Positions 41,963-51,282 of a stretch of 64,000 nt of DNA are shown in pieces. The notes below the pieces were generated by a model. The model had not been told where the DNA came from, did not search any database, and saw only the letters and a list, made by a program, of their open reading frames with translations. Source of the stretch: Cyclobacteriaceae bacterium (GTDB lineage: Bacteria; Bacteroidota; Bacteroidia; Cytophagales; Cyclobacteriaceae); contig JABFRS010000001.1 in assembly GCA_013141055.1 (NCBI GenBank), positions 2,538,567 through 2,602,566 of the forward strand, read 5' to 3'. The first letter of the stretch is position 1; each line of letters begins with the position of its first letter. The position numbers and the translations under genes are program-made.

Positions 41963-43523
41963 GATAGGTCAGAACATTGAATTGGTAATCGAAAGGGTCG
42001 AAATTCTTAAGCATTTTTTCTATAAAAGAAGGATCCTGCTGATAGAAATTTAAAAAGTTATCACTGCGTTCCTGAAGACTTCCGTTGGGGAAAAGAGAAT
42101 CCTTGACGGAATCCAATTGACGTAGCTTGTCTGACTGCAGCCGCTTTTCTGCGCGAAGCATTTTTTTCTCAACCCTCTCAAGTCCGTTCTGGATGCGTTT
42201 GCTTTCAGCTTTTGTCATTTGACCAAGGGTAGGATCAATGCCAATACTTCTTTTGTAGATATCCTCCAATAGTGCTTCCAGGGTTTTCATTTCCTTCCCG
42301 AGGGAAAGATTGTGGGATGAATTTTTAGTCACCCAATGATTGTAGAGATAGTTTTTCTCTTCAAAGAAGTCCTGAATTTCAAGTCCTGTTTTTGCAAGTT
42401 TGCGACCGGTTGAATGATCCACGATCATCGCAAAATTTCTTGGCATCAATGCTGGAAATGGAACATTGAAATGCTTGAATACATCTTTTAGTTGCAGCCA
42501 GTAGACTAATTCGGAAGGTCCCCCAACATATGCCAGATTTGGAAGTATCATCTCCTGATAAAGTGGCCTGAGGATTACATTAGGACTGAATTTTTCGGGA
42601 GTTTCCTCAATCATCTTATCGATCTCAGCTTTTGAAAATTTCAGATCAGTATCCACTACAATGAAGTCATTATCTTTTTTCTCCAGGCGACTTCTTAATC
42701 CCTTATCATTATAAAAGAAATTGATCTCCCGAGGATTTACTTGTGTATGAAACCCGGCAGCCTGAAGCTTTTCGCTCGTCTTTGAAACAAGATTGAATGG
42801 AGTATGTTCCATCAGATCTTCCCTGATGACGGGTTTTAAAATATTTTTCAATGAACGATCATCAGCATCAATGACAATCAATCCCTCATTTCCAAATAGT
42901 TTGTTAACGTAATGTCGTACGGCATCACTTAATAGTTCATTTTTTTCGTAGGCTTCCTTAAAAATGGAGACATCACCGGGAAGCTCTTGCAATAGCTTCT
43001 TTAATTCCTTGGTGTTAAAATGCCCAACCGCACCCTTTTGATCAGTTTCCCAGGTGTACTTTTTTCCGTATAGTCGAAAATACTTTATCTCTTCATAATC
43101 ATGATCCTCTGAAGCCATCCAGTATACCGGAACAAAATTAGATTCAGGATAAGTCGCCTTTAATTTTTTGCAGGCATTAATGACAGTGACAATTTTGTAA
43201 ATGAAATACAACGGTCCGGTAAAAATATTTAGCTGATGTCCGGTGACTACAGTGAAAGTATTTTTGTCTGCTAAAGATTGAATGTTTTTCTTAACCGCGT
43301 CGGAGGGATTGGTGATCTTTGAATATTGTTTATTAAGAGTCTCAACCAATGAGTTTCTGGAAGAAGATGGAAAGGGAGTTTTCTCCTTGATCTGCTCCTT
43401 GAAATTTTTAACTTCCGGAAACTGAGAATAGTAGGGCTTTAATGCAGCATCCTGTTCGATGTACTTCAGAAAAAAATCGGAAAAAGAGCGTGTACTCCGT
43501 AACGGAACTTTCTGAAGCAGCAT
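41955..43523 (-). CDS. bshC: Bacillithiol biosynthesis cysteine-adding enzyme BshC
   Basis: BshC joins L-cysteine to glucosaminyl-malate in the last step of bacillithiol synthesis. The 522-residue protein has a Rossmann-like core (VVTGHQLNIFTGPLYFIYKI, PVYWMASEDHDYEEIKYF, PGDVSIFKEAYEK, PSELVYWLQLKDVF) and a long C-terminal coiled-coil (about 430-495). These are all clear features of BshC. Bacillithiol is known from Firmicutes and parts of the Bacteroidota. bshA and bshB are not in the window. The ATG at 43523 is chosen over a TTG two codons earlier. Confidence 0.94.
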   Translation of the reverse strand: MLLQKVPLRSTRSFSDFFLKYIEQDAALKPYYSQFPEVKNFKEQIKEKTPFPSSSRNSLVETLNKQYSKITNPSDAVKKNIQSLADKNTFTVVTGHQLNIFTGPLYFIYKIVTVINACKKLKATYPESNFVPVYWMASEDHDYEEIKYFRLYGKKYTWETDQKGAVGHFNTKELKKLLQELPGDVSIFKEAYEKNELLSDAVRHYVNKLFGNEGLIVIDADDRSLKNILKPVIREDLMEHTPFNLVSKTSEKLQAAGFHTQVNPREINFFYNDKGLRSRLEKKDNDFIVVDTDLKFSKAEIDKMIEETPEKFSPNVILRPLYQEMILPNLAYVGGPSELVYWLQLKDVFKHFNVPFPALMPRNFAMIVDHSTGRKLAKTGLEIQDFFEEKNYLYNHWVTKNSSHNLSLGKEMKTLEALLEDIYKRSIGIDPTLGQMTKAESKRIQNGLERVEKKMLRAEKRLQSDKLRQLDSVKDSLFPNGSLQERSDNFLNFYQQDPSFIEKMLKNFDPFDYQFNVLTYHE

Positions 43524-43590
43524 AATCAACAGCAGGAATAGGTTAAAAACATAGATCGAATAACGGCAATTTTACTATAAGGTTTAGGGA

Positions 43591-44901
43591 TTAGCTTATG
43601 GCCTCCCCAGTCAGATCAAATTCAGAAGCATCTGTGATCTTTACCTGAAAAAAATCGCCCATGCGAAGGTAGTTCTTCGATTTAATGATTACCTCGTTAT
43701 CTACTTCCGGTGAATCAAATTCGGTCCTTCCTATAAAATTTCCTCCTTCTTTTCGGTCAACAAGCACTTTGTAGATCTTATTGATTTTATCGCGATTTAA
43801 TTCAAGAGAAATGCCCTGTTGTAAATCCATGATCGCATCCACCCGCTCTTGCTTAATCTCTGCAGGGATTGAATCAGGCATTGAATGAGAATGAGTATTT
43901 TCTTCATGCGAATAGGAAAAAACACCTAATCTGTCAAAACGTGATCGCTCAACAAACGACATCATCTCCTGAAAGTGATCTTCTGTTTCTCCCGGATGAC
44001 CTGCAATCAACGTCGTCCGAATCGCAATCCCCGGAACCTTCTCACGAATAGTCTCAATCAATTGCTGAGTTTTTTCACGAGTAATTCCCCGACGCATGAT
44101 CTTCAACATTTCTGTCGATCCATGTTGTAAGGGAATGTCGATATAGTTGCAAATGTTGCTCCGTTCTGCCATCACATCCAATGCATCCATCGGAAAACCT
44201 GCCGGGAATGCATAGTGCAATCGTATCCATTCGATCCCCTCTACATCAGAAAGTCTTTTCAGTAAATCCGCAAGACTTCTTTTTTTATAAAGATCAAGTC
44301 CATAATAGGTAGAATCCTGAGCGATTAATAATAATTCTTTCACACCGTTCTTTGCAAGATTCCTTGCTTCAAGAACGAGCTCTTCGATTGGTCTGGAGAT
44401 ATGGCCACCACGCATTAATGGTATGGCGCAAAAAGAACAGGGCCGATCGCAACCTTCTGATATTTTTAAGTAAGCGTAATGATTTGGATTGGTGAGAATG
44501 CGCTCACCCACCAGCTCATGCTTGTAATTTGCATTCAGGGTTTTTAATAACCTGGAAAGATCCCGGGTGCCATACCAGGCATCGACTAAAGGAATTTCCT
44601 TTTCAAGATCATCTTTGTATCGTTGGGAAAGACATCCAGTGACATACACCTTTTCAACGAGTCCCTCTTCCTTGGCGTCCACATAGCGGAGAATGGTATC
44701 AATTGATTCCTGCTTGGCATTGTCTATGAATCCACAAGTATTGATCACCACAATGCTTGCGTCGTCCTTTTTTGACTCGTGAACAGCATCAATATTATTT
44801 CCTCTCAACTGAGTCAAAATCACTTCAGAATCCACCAGGTTTTTTGAGCACCCCAGTGTCACGATGTTAACTTTTGTCTTTTTATTTCCCTTTGCCCGCA
44901 C
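43591..44901 (-). CDS. rimO: Ribosomal protein S12 methylthiotransferase RimO
   Basis: This radical-SAM enzyme methylthiolates an Asp of ribosomal protein S12. The 436-residue protein has an N-terminal UPF0004 domain with three Cys for the auxiliary cluster (LGCSKN, NTCGFI, TGCLSQ), the radical-SAM motif SEGCDRPCSFC, and a C-terminal TRAM domain (about 370-435). The absence of the MiaB-type insert and the HYAFP motif support RimO over MiaB. The start is GTG at 44901. It is 67 bp upstream of bshC on the same strand. Confidence 0.94.
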   Translation of the reverse strand: MRAKGNKKTKVNIVTLGCSKNLVDSEVILTQLRGNNIDAVHESKKDDASIVVINTCGFIDNAKQESIDTILRYVDAKEEGLVEKVYVTGCLSQRYKDDLEKEIPLVDAWYGTRDLSRLLKTLNANYKHELVGERILTNPNHYAYLKISEGCDRPCSFCAIPLMRGGHISRPIEELVLEARNLAKNGVKELLLIAQDSTYYGLDLYKKRSLADLLKRLSDVEGIEWIRLHYAFPAGFPMDALDVMAERSNICNYIDIPLQHGSTEMLKIMRRGITREKTQQLIETIREKVPGIAIRTTLIAGHPGETEDHFQEMMSFVERSRFDRLGVFSYSHEENTHSHSMPDSIPAEIKQERVDAIMDLQQGISLELNRDKINKIYKVLVDRKEGGNFIGRTEFDSPEVDNEVIIKSKNYLRMGDFFQVKITDASEFDLTGEAIS

Positions 44902-44975
44902 GGTATGATATTTGAGGATACAAAATTAAGTGGTTTGAGCAGTGAACCTCTATATTTGAAAATTAATTCCCATTC

Positions 44976-45434
44976 GTGAGATTTTTATTGCCCTGTTTTA
45001 TGGTTCTGTTGCTTTCCGGGTGCCTTTCAGAGCCGGATTGCGTGTCCACCAAGAATAACTCTGTTCAATTGAAGATCAGAAGTGCAGAGACCAATAAGTA
45101 CACAAAATTCATTTTTTCGTCCATTACTGTTTCAGGAACTACTGACACATTCCATACAACTGATTCGATAGGAACATTGCGATTGCCGGTTGACCCTTTT
45201 ACGAGTCAGACAACTTACAATCTTACCTATGATAAGATTGTAAATTCTGTGGCTCAAACACAAAATGTTAGCATCATTCTTGGCTATAAAGCACAGTACA
45301 TAATAATAAGCACGGATTGTGGACCATATCTATTCTGTTCAGATCTGACAGTGGTGGATTCATCAATGGAAAGCAAGCTTCTCAACAGTCAACTATCAAC
45401 AGGAGAAACAGTCAATGTTGAAATTAAGCTATAG
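44976..45434 (+). CDS. DUF6452-like lipoprotein
   Basis: This 152-residue lipoprotein has a signal sequence with lipobox LLSGC, then PDCVSTKNNSVQLKIRSAE and SIGTLRLPVDPFTSQTTYNLTYD. A short Cys-containing segment follows (STDCGPYLFCSDL). The order resembles the DUF6452 family, which is typically paired with a DUF6048 gene, as here. The start is GTG at 44976, and a TATATTTG box lies at 44951-44958. Its end overlaps the next gene by 20 bp. Function unknown; the protein is probably on the periplasmic face of the outer membrane. Confidence 0.72.
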   Translation: MRFLLPCFMVLLLSGCLSEPDCVSTKNNSVQLKIRSAETNKYTKFIFSSITVSGTTDTFHTTDSIGTLRLPVDPFTSQTTYNLTYDKIVNSVAQTQNVSIILGYKAQYIIISTDCGPYLFCSDLTVVDSSMESKLLNSQLSTGETVNVEIKL

Positions 45435-46143
45435 CATTTTGTTTTTTCTTCTTATCTCCAGCGCCTTTGCACAAGTGGCAGAGGAGCAGGATACGGTTGT
45501 TCGTGAGAAGCCTAAGAAACCTGATAGCCTTAAAGAGAAATTTTACCCTCGTTCTGTTCGGATCGGAACGGATATCCTCAGTCTCATAAGAACTCCATTG
45601 AGTAAATCATTTTCTGGATGGGAGGTCAATGGAGATGTTGATTTTGGAAAAATATATTTCACGCTGGACATCGGTCAGTGGTCCCGTTACAGTAAACTTG
45701 ATTCCGGGCACCTTGGCGTTTACCAAAATAATGGAACCTATTGGAGAGTAGGTGCAGATATTAATCTTCTTAAAAAAGATCCGGATCGTAACATGTTCTT
45801 TTTTGGTTTGCGCTATGGACAATCTTCTTTCAGAGAGTCTGCCTATGTAATTGTGACCAGTACAAATTTCGGATCATCGGCAACTAATTTGGAAAACCCT
45901 TCCGTTAAGGCGAGCTGGGGTGAGCTTACGACAGGATTAAGAGTTAAAGTGTTGAAAGAGTTTTGGATGGGATTTACCTGCAGAATGAAATTTGCAGTTA
46001 ATACCAGTGGAGATCTTCAGCTAAAAGCATTTGACATCCCCGGTTATGGATTGAATGGTGAAGATGTTGCATGGGGATTTAACTACCAGATCTTTTACAG
46101 AATTCCCTTTGCAAAACAGAAGAAGCCTGTTGTCGCGAAATAA
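45415..46143 (+). CDS. DUF6048-like outer-membrane beta-barrel protein
   Basis: This 242-residue exported protein has a signal peptide (MLKLSYSILFFLLISSAFAQ) and then amphipathic strands of a small barrel. Its blocks are RSVRIGTDILSLIRTPLSKSF, WEVNGDVDFGKIYFTLDIGQW, NGTYWRVGADINLLK and FFFGLRYGQSSF; GWGFNYQ-type strands end it. It is probably an outer-membrane or surface porin-like protein of the DUF6048 family. The start codon lies within the end of the lipoprotein gene, so the pair is translationally coupled and likely acts together. Function unknown. Confidence 0.75.
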   Translation: MLKLSYSILFFLLISSAFAQVAEEQDTVVREKPKKPDSLKEKFYPRSVRIGTDILSLIRTPLSKSFSGWEVNGDVDFGKIYFTLDIGQWSRYSKLDSGHLGVYQNNGTYWRVGADINLLKKDPDRNMFFFGLRYGQSSFRESAYVIVTSTNFGSSATNLENPSVKASWGELTTGLRVKVLKEFWMGFTCRMKFAVNTSGDLQLKAFDIPGYGLNGEDVAWGFNYQIFYRIPFAKQKKPVVAK

Positions 46144-46154
46144 CAAATTAAAGG

Positions 46155-47114
46155 CTAGTTCTTCCCAAATAGTGAGTCAACAAATTCGATTTTGTTGAAT
46201 ACCTGAAGATCCTCAACTTTTTCTCCAACCCCGATATATTTCACGGGAATTTTAAACTCATCTGAAATTCCAATTACCACACCGCCCTTTGCAGTGCCAT
46301 CAAGTTTTGTGATCGCGAGGCAGGTAACAGATGTTGCTTTTGTAAACTCACGCGCCTGAACCATTGCATTCTGGCCTGTGCTTCCATCCAGAACTAATAA
46401 AACATCATGCGGTGCATTTGGAAGAACCTTTTGTGCGGCACGCATGATCTTGGATAATTCTGCCATCAGATTCACTTTCGTGTGAAGTCTTCCTGCAGTA
46501 TCAATGATAATTACATCAGCGTCTTGCTTAACACCCTCTTGAACAGCTTCAAACGCCACCGCTGACGGATCCGTGTTCATCCCCTTTGCAATGACAGGAA
46601 CTCCAACGCGTTCTCCCCAGAGCTTTAACTGGTCGACGGCAGCGGCACGGAAAGTATCAGCAGCACCAAGCACTACTTTTTTACCATTCTTTTTGAATTG
46701 CGCAGCAAGCTTTCCGATAGTGGTTGTTTTACCAACACCATTGACGCCCACCACCATAAGAACGTAAGGCTTAACGCCCGCAGGGGTTTCAAAATCAATG
46801 ACCTCCAGAGTTTTATTTTCTGACAGAAGAGCCGCTACTTCTTCTTTTAAAATACGATCCAGCTCACTGGTGCCAATGTATTTGTCGCGTGCTACACGTT
46901 GTTGGATTCTCTCAATGATCTTGAGAGTGGTCTCGATACCTACATCCGAACCGACCAGCACCTCTTCCAGATTATCCAGCACATCATCATCCACGGTTGA
47001 TTTTCCAACCAATGCCTTGCTCAGCTTGCCGAAAAAGTTTTCGTTGGATTTTTCAAGTCCTTTATCAAGAGAATCCTTTTTTTCTTTGGAAAACAGATTG
47101 CCGAATAATGACAT
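46155..47114 (-). CDS. ftsY: Signal recognition particle receptor FtsY
   Basis: This GTPase is the membrane docking partner of SRP and delivers nascent membrane proteins to SecYEG. The 319-residue protein has a short acidic A domain, an N domain (25-95) and a G domain with [15 protein letters not shown] (P-loop), [26 protein letters not shown], and [10 protein letters not shown]. The final [13 protein letters not shown] is diagnostic of FtsY/Ffh. It follows the ribosomal-protein cluster, behind a terminator. Confidence 0.97.
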   Translation of the reverse strand: MSLFGNLFSKEKKDSLDKGLEKSNENFFGKLSKALVGKSTVDDDVLDNLEEVLVGSDVGIETTLKIIERIQQRVARDKYIGTSELDRILKEEVAALLSENKTLEVIDFETPAGVKPYVLMVVGVNGVGKTTTIGKLAAQFKKNGKKVVLGAADTFRAAAVDQLKLWGERVGVPVIAKGMNTDPSAVAFEAVQEGVKQDADVIIIDTAGRLHTKVNLMAELSKIMRAAQKVLPNAPHDVLLVLDGSTGQNAMVQAREFTKATSVTCLAITKLDGTAKGGVVIGISDEFKIPVKYIGVGEKVEDLQVFNKIEFVDSLFGKN

Positions 47115-47162
47115 AGCTGAATGGGGTGCCTGGTTTGATTCACTGAGAAAGTCTCAGTGTGG

Positions 47163-47190
47163 AGAAAAAAAAAGTCCCGATTGGGACTTT
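47163..47190 (-). terminator. Terminator of the rpmB-rpmG-DUF4295 cluster
   Basis: AAAGTCCC and GGGACTTT (8-bp perfect stem, 4-nt loop) are followed on the minus strand by a T-run. It lies 20 nt after the DUF4295 stop and just before ftsY, so ftsY expression should need read-through or its own promoter. Confidence 0.85.
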
Positions 47191-47210
47191 AATAAATTCT
47201 TTGAGGAAAA

Positions 47211-47369
47211 TTAACCCTTCTTAGCGAGAGTTTCTTTTACCAGTTCTGCTGGTACAATTTCTTCTCTGAAGGTATAAGCTCCGGTCTTTTCAGACTTGAT
47301 GGCGCGGATCACTTTCGCGAAGTTCTTTCCGTCGGCTTTCTTTAAGGATGCAACAACTTTCTTTGCCAT
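47211..47369 (-). CDS. DUF4295 family small basic protein
   Basis: This is a 52-residue basic protein, MAKKVVASLKKADGKNFAKV at its start and ending AELVKETLAKKG. It is a member of the Bacteroidota-specific DUF4295 family, regularly placed after rpmG. The position and charge suggest a ribosome-associated protein, which I infer from context. It starts 2 bp after the rpmG stop and is followed by a terminator. Confidence 0.88.
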   Translation of the reverse strand: MAKKVVASLKKADGKNFAKVIRAIKSEKTGAYTFREEIVPAELVKETLAKKG

Positions 47370-47371
47370 GG

Positions 47372-47554
47372 TTATTTAATTTCTTTGTGAACGGTATACT
47401 TCTTCATCACAGGATTGTATTTCTTCAATTCAATACGCTCCGTAGTGTTCTTACGATTCTTTGTTGTGATGTGACGGCTCATACCAGGAAGTCCTGATGC
47501 CTTATGTTCTGTGCACTCGAGAATTACCTGAATGCGATTGCCTTTCTTTGCCAT
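47372..47554 (-). CDS. rpmG: 50S ribosomal protein L33
   Basis: This 60-residue L33 begins [18 protein letters not shown] and ends TVHKEIK, normal length. It lacks the paired CxxC zinc motifs (only one Cys), so it is the zinc-free form. It sits between rpmB (30 bp) and the DUF4295 gene (2 bp), the usual order in this phylum. Confidence 0.97.
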   Translation of the reverse strand: MAKKGNRIQVILECTEHKASGLPGMSRHITTKNRKNTTERIELKKYNPVMKKYTVHKEIK

Positions 47555-47584
47555 TGTCTTCTAATTTAAATAGTCTACCAAAAA

Positions 47585-47824
47585 TCAGTTTGCCAACATT
47601 CCATTAGCACGCGCTTCTTTCAACACAGCAGTGATGCCTTTTGTGTTGATCGTCTTGATCGCCTTGGTGGAAACTTTCAAAGTAATCCACTTATTCTCCT
47701 CAGGAATGAAAAACCTCTTTGTCTGAAGGTTGGGATAGAACTTTCTCTTGGTCTTGTTATTCGCATGAGAAACTTTGTTTCCCACTTGCGGACGCTTTCC
47801 AGTGATTTCGCAAACCCTTGCCAT
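47585..47824 (-). CDS. rpmB: 50S ribosomal protein L28
   Basis: This 79-residue L28 starts [20 protein letters not shown] and contains [15 protein letters not shown] and the [13 protein letters not shown] block. The true start is the ATG at 47824; an upstream in-frame extension of 19 residues has no family match. It is the first gene of the ribosomal cluster, and no perfect -7 box is seen in front of it (the nearest is GATCTTTG). Confidence 0.97.
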   Translation of the reverse strand: MARVCEITGKRPQVGNKVSHANNKTKRKFYPNLQTKRFFIPEENKWITLKVSTKAIKTINTKGITAVLKEARANGMLAN

Positions 47825-47957
47825 AACTCGTTGATATTTAGTCCTTTCCTTAAAAAGGATTGCAAAGATCGGGAAAATCACCTCAATTATCCAAGAACGT
47901 CTGAAAATAATGAGGCCGACCCTCTGGAATGTGGTTTTACAGGGCTAATTTTTGACT

Positions 47958-49898
47958 ATGAAATACCCCATCGCCATTTTTCTGGCAGTTTTCTTCTCAA
48001 CCTCCTGTTTTGGACAAAATTCCGACATTGACAGCCTTCGAAAATTACTGCCATCAGTAACCGGAGAAAAGAAAATCAGGGTCATTCTGGATCTCTGCTG
48101 GCAATACCGGTTTATCAATGCAGATACCGCCCGGCAGCTGGGTTTGGAAGGCCTTTCTCTTGCCAAGGAAGCCAAACTTAAAGACCTTGAAGCGGAGGCT
48201 CTTACATATGTAGGAGTTACCCATGAAGCCCAGGGGAACTATGGCGAAGCGCTCACTTTCGAACTGGAAGCACTTGCCATTCGCAGAAAATTGGGAGACG
48301 ATTCCAGGACTGCCAAAACACTTAATGATATTGGAATTATATATGATGAGAAAGGAGACTATCAGACTTCTCTTGAGTATTATTTCGAGGCGAGAAGAAT
48401 TTTTGAGCGACTTAAAGATGCTTCCAAAACGGCGATGGTCATTACCAACATAGGGATTGTACTGAAAGCTCAAAAGGAATTTAAAAAAGTGATCGTCCTT
48501 TATCACGAGGCCAGAGCTATCTATGTTAGTATCAATAATAAATTCGGTATCGCTGCCTGCGATGCAAATCTGGGTTCCGTTTATCTGATTCTTGATCAGA
48601 ACGATAGTGCTCTTTATTATTCATTGAGAGCTTCCCGCGAATTTGAAGAACAGAATGTTCGCCAGTTTCTTCCCAGCACATTATGCAATGCTGGTCTTGC
48701 CTACGATAAAATCGGGCAACAATCCAATGCCAGAGATTATATGCAGAGAGCTCTGAAACTCAATGAAGAATATGGAAATAAAAAAGAAATCGCTGATGTC
48801 TTGATCAGGCTCGCTGGTATTGACCGGAGAACCGGAATGATTGCGTCAGGGTTTGCTAATGTTGAAAAAGGATTAGCGATTGCTCAAAAAATAGGTGCCA
48901 GCGAACAAATACTTATGGCACGGCAAGAACTTTCACAGCTGAATGAAGCAAAAGGAAATTATAAGGAAGCATATGAAGAGCATCTTCGATATGTGTCGGC
49001 AAAGGATTCTGTATTTGAACAGGAAAAATCAAAGCAGATTGCGGAATTGCAAACTCGCTATGAAACGGAAAAAAAGGAAAGTGAAATACAATTGCTCACA
49101 CAGGAAAATGAACTAAAAGATTTTCATCTTCTCAGAACACAATTTATCACAGCCTTACTGGCAGTCCTTTTGATCGCTTTATTCGGCATCAGCTATTTGT
49201 GGAGAAATCGTGTTAAACTAAAGCAGCAAGCAGAGCTTGAATCCACAAAAGCACTTTTAAAAGACGCTCAACTTCAGGCTGTCATTACTTCTCAGGAAGA
49301 AGAGCGTCGTCGTTTTGCAGCCGACCTCCATGATGGCATGGGACAAATGATCTCAGCACTGCGACTGAATCTTTCCAATGAGCCAGTGCCCGCCAGCAAG
49401 GTAGAGGAAGCCGTAGATATTCTGAATGAAATGAATGTTGAAATCAGAAAAATTGCATTCAACCTGATGCCTCAGGTATTAATGAATAGCGGACTCACGG
49501 AAGCATTGACGGAATTTGCAAACAGAATAAATCGTACTGGGAAAATTCAGGTTTCTATTCAGGCCTTTGATGTGAATCCTCAAATGTCAGCGCAACAAAA
49601 AATCGCACTCTACCGAATTTGCCAGGAGTGGGTCAATAACATATTAAAGTATAGCAGCGCGACACGGATATCTCTTCAACTGGTACAGCATGAGGACGAA
49701 CTGGTCACAATCATTGAAGACAATGGAAAAGGATTTGACCCGGCAACATTGATTTCGAGTCAGGGTAACGGTTGGAAGAATATTAATTCCCGACTTGGCC
49801 TCATTAAGGGCACCATTGAAATAGATTCCACCGCTGGAAGCGAGGGGACTACTGTAATAATTACTGTCCCGGAAGAGCAGATAGCTGTGAGCTTGTGA
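47958..49898 (+). CDS. TPR-containing sensor histidine kinase (HisKA_3/NarL type)
   Basis: This 646-residue membrane kinase has a signal peptide (ends CFGQ). A periplasmic array of TPR repeats follows (about 50-340; EALTYVGVTHEAQGNYGEALTFE and similar units), then one TM (about 396-415) and a coiled-coil. The HisKA_3 dimerisation domain carries H458 in FAADLHDGMGQMISAL, and the ATPase is EDNGKGFDP with GNGWKNINSRL. It belongs to the kinases that phosphorylate NarL/LuxR-type regulators; the regulator at 50584 is its likely partner. I chose the ATG at 47958, the start of the signal peptide, over a TTG two codons earlier. Confidence 0.92.
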   Translation: MKYPIAIFLAVFFSTSCFGQNSDIDSLRKLLPSVTGEKKIRVILDLCWQYRFINADTARQLGLEGLSLAKEAKLKDLEAEALTYVGVTHEAQGNYGEALTFELEALAIRRKLGDDSRTAKTLNDIGIIYDEKGDYQTSLEYYFEARRIFERLKDASKTAMVITNIGIVLKAQKEFKKVIVLYHEARAIYVSINNKFGIAACDANLGSVYLILDQNDSALYYSLRASREFEEQNVRQFLPSTLCNAGLAYDKIGQQSNARDYMQRALKLNEEYGNKKEIADVLIRLAGIDRRTGMIASGFANVEKGLAIAQKIGASEQILMARQELSQLNEAKGNYKEAYEEHLRYVSAKDSVFEQEKSKQIAELQTRYETEKKESEIQLLTQENELKDFHLLRTQFITALLAVLLIALFGISYLWRNRVKLKQQAELESTKALLKDAQLQAVITSQEEERRRFAADLHDGMGQMISALRLNLSNEPVPASKVEEAVDILNEMNVEIRKIAFNLMPQVLMNSGLTEALTEFANRINRTGKIQVSIQAFDVNPQMSAQQKIALYRICQEWVNNILKYSSATRISLQLVQHEDELVTIIEDNGKGFDPATLISSQGNGWKNINSRLGLIKGTIEIDSTAGSEGTTVIITVPEEQIAVSL

Positions 49899-49916
49899 TA
49901 GTTAAGCTCCTTTTTT
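49889..49916 (+). terminator. Possible terminator at the end of the TPR kinase gene
   Basis: GAGCTT and AAGCTC form a 6-bp stem with a 9-nt loop, followed by CTTTTTT. The stop codon of the kinase lies in the loop. It is short, so read-through is likely. A separate inverted repeat ATCCGT-N6-ACGGAT follows at 49922-49939. Confidence 0.45.
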
Positions 49917-50044
49917 GACTTATCCGTGCCAGTACGGATGTCAAAATACCCACTCTTTGGTATTTCCTTCCCATTGAAAGTCATCCATCTTTCAGGAAAA
50001 AAATTGTGGAATACTCCTGCAAAAACTCGCCAAAGGATGAGCAG

Positions 50045-50542
50045 ATGGCTCTCGTTCTTGGGGACTATAGCCTCATCTTCCGCAAAGGAGAAACGGAAGA
50101 GGTCATTGCTTACGCGAATATTCTCTCTCTCCGCATCAATAAACTTTCTGGAAAGGTTTACAGAATGCATCTGTATCCGGATGGGCATCGTCCTATCATA
50201 ATTTCCAATCAGTGTTTTGACAAATCCGGCAAGCTTGTAGATCAGTCAAGAGAATATTCATTATTAGTCAGAGTTCTACACCACCATTTAAAAGATAAGA
50301 GCAAGTCTGTATTCTCATGTGGAGGAAACAGTGAAAAAATCTGGCAACTGATTGGAATTTCAACGATTTTCTTTTTTCTCGGTTCGCTTTTAGCGAATTA
50401 TTGGAGCATCAGCCTTTTTAATCCCTATATACAAGGATCTGTCCTGAGCGGTGTTGCAGCAGCGATTATTATAACATTAAATGCCCGTAATCTGCCTAAA
50501 ACGTACCAACCTACCGAAGTGCCCATTCAATTCCTTCCTTGA
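50045..50542 (+). CDS. Unknown membrane protein between kinase and regulator genes
   Basis: I do not recognise this 165-residue protein. The N-terminal 85 residues are soluble and beta-rich (ALVLGDYSLIFRKGETEEVIAYANILSLRINKLSGKVYRM), resembling a PH-like or YcxB-type domain. Two C-terminal membrane helices follow (about 104-123 and 132-150). I chose the ATG at 50045 because AAGGA lies 8 nt before it; a GTG at 50006 in the same open frame would add 13 residues. The position between TPR kinase and LuxR regulator suggests a link to that system, but nothing in the sequence proves it. Confidence 0.65.
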   Translation: MALVLGDYSLIFRKGETEEVIAYANILSLRINKLSGKVYRMHLYPDGHRPIIISNQCFDKSGKLVDQSREYSLLVRVLHHHLKDKSKSVFSCGGNSEKIWQLIGISTIFFFLGSLLANYWSISLFNPYIQGSVLSGVAAAIIITLNARNLPKTYQPTEVPIQFLP

Positions 50543-50545
50543 TAC

Positions 50546-50577
50546 TTGCAGATAACCACATCGACCGTCTACTTTTA
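50546..50577 (+). promoter_or_regulatory. Possible promoter of the LuxR-type regulator gene
   Basis: TTG (50546-50548), 21 nt and TACTTTTA (50570-50577) match the Bacteroidota pattern except for the last base. The box ends 6 nt before the ATG, so the mRNA may be leaderless. The 14-mer CCGTCTACTTTTAA here recurs upstream of the gene at 63781. Confidence 0.45.
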
Positions 50578-50583
50578 ACCTTT

Positions 50584-51219
50584 ATGAAGGGAAAAAGGGT
50601 AAAGGTCGTTCTGGTAGATGATCACAGAATTGTGCTTGATGGACTGGTCTCGCTTCTCGAAAGCGATGCTGACTTTATCATACTGGCGGCATTGGGTTCA
50701 GGTGAAGAGGTGCTTGAATTCTTTAAGCAGGAACAGCCCGACATTTTATTGACAGATTATAGTCTTCCAGGTATCTCTGGTCTTGAGCTGGCGCGCGCCA
50801 TCAAAAGAGATTATCCTAAAACAAAAGTAGTAGCCCTCAGCATGCATGATGAAGCTCATCTTGTAAAAAATATTTTGAAAGAAGGTGTAGATGGTTATTT
50901 GCTGAAGAACATCCAGCAGTTTGAATTGAAGAATGCCCTTAAGCAAGTGATGATGGGAATGCCATACGTAAGTCCTGAGATCACCAAGCTTCTGATGCAT
51001 GATTTAAATAATCCTGCTGAAGAAAATTCTTTATTAACCGATCGTGAGCGAGACATTCTTCGCCTGATTGCCAAAGAGTGCTCCAACAAACAGATCGCAG
51101 AAAAACTTTTTATCAGTGAACGCACGGTTGAAACACACCGCAAGAATATCTTTCGAAAGACGAATACCACTTCTCTGGTGGGTCTTATCAAATTCGCTTT
51201 CGCCAATAACCTGATTTAA
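50584..51219 (+). CDS. NarL/LuxR-family response regulator
   Basis: This 211-residue regulator has a receiver with D12/D13 and phospho-acceptor D58 (DILLTDYSLPGISGLELA), and a C-terminal LuxR helix-turn-helix. The latter contains LTDRERDILRLIAKECSNKQIAEKLFISERTVETHRKNIFRKT. It pairs by type with the HisKA_3 kinase at 47958, about 0.7 kb upstream. I start it at the ATG 50584; earlier codons in the same frame are not conserved receiver sequence. No strong terminator follows. Confidence 0.95.
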   Translation: MKGKRVKVVLVDDHRIVLDGLVSLLESDADFIILAALGSGEEVLEFFKQEQPDILLTDYSLPGISGLELARAIKRDYPKTKVVALSMHDEAHLVKNILKEGVDGYLLKNIQQFELKNALKQVMMGMPYVSPEITKLLMHDLNNPAEENSLLTDRERDILRLIAKECSNKQIAEKLFISERTVETHRKNIFRKTNTTSLVGLIKFAFANNLI

Positions 51220-51282
51220 TAAATTCGCATCTTTACAAAAAACCCGGCATCCACGGGCCTGAATTTCGAATTCCATAAAAGT

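Noticed and set aside
49919-50044. A possible frameshift or extension upstream of the membrane protein gene
   Set aside because: The frame is open from 49919 but has no ATG and the translated stretch looks non-coding; a start at 50045 with AAGGA upstream is sufficient.
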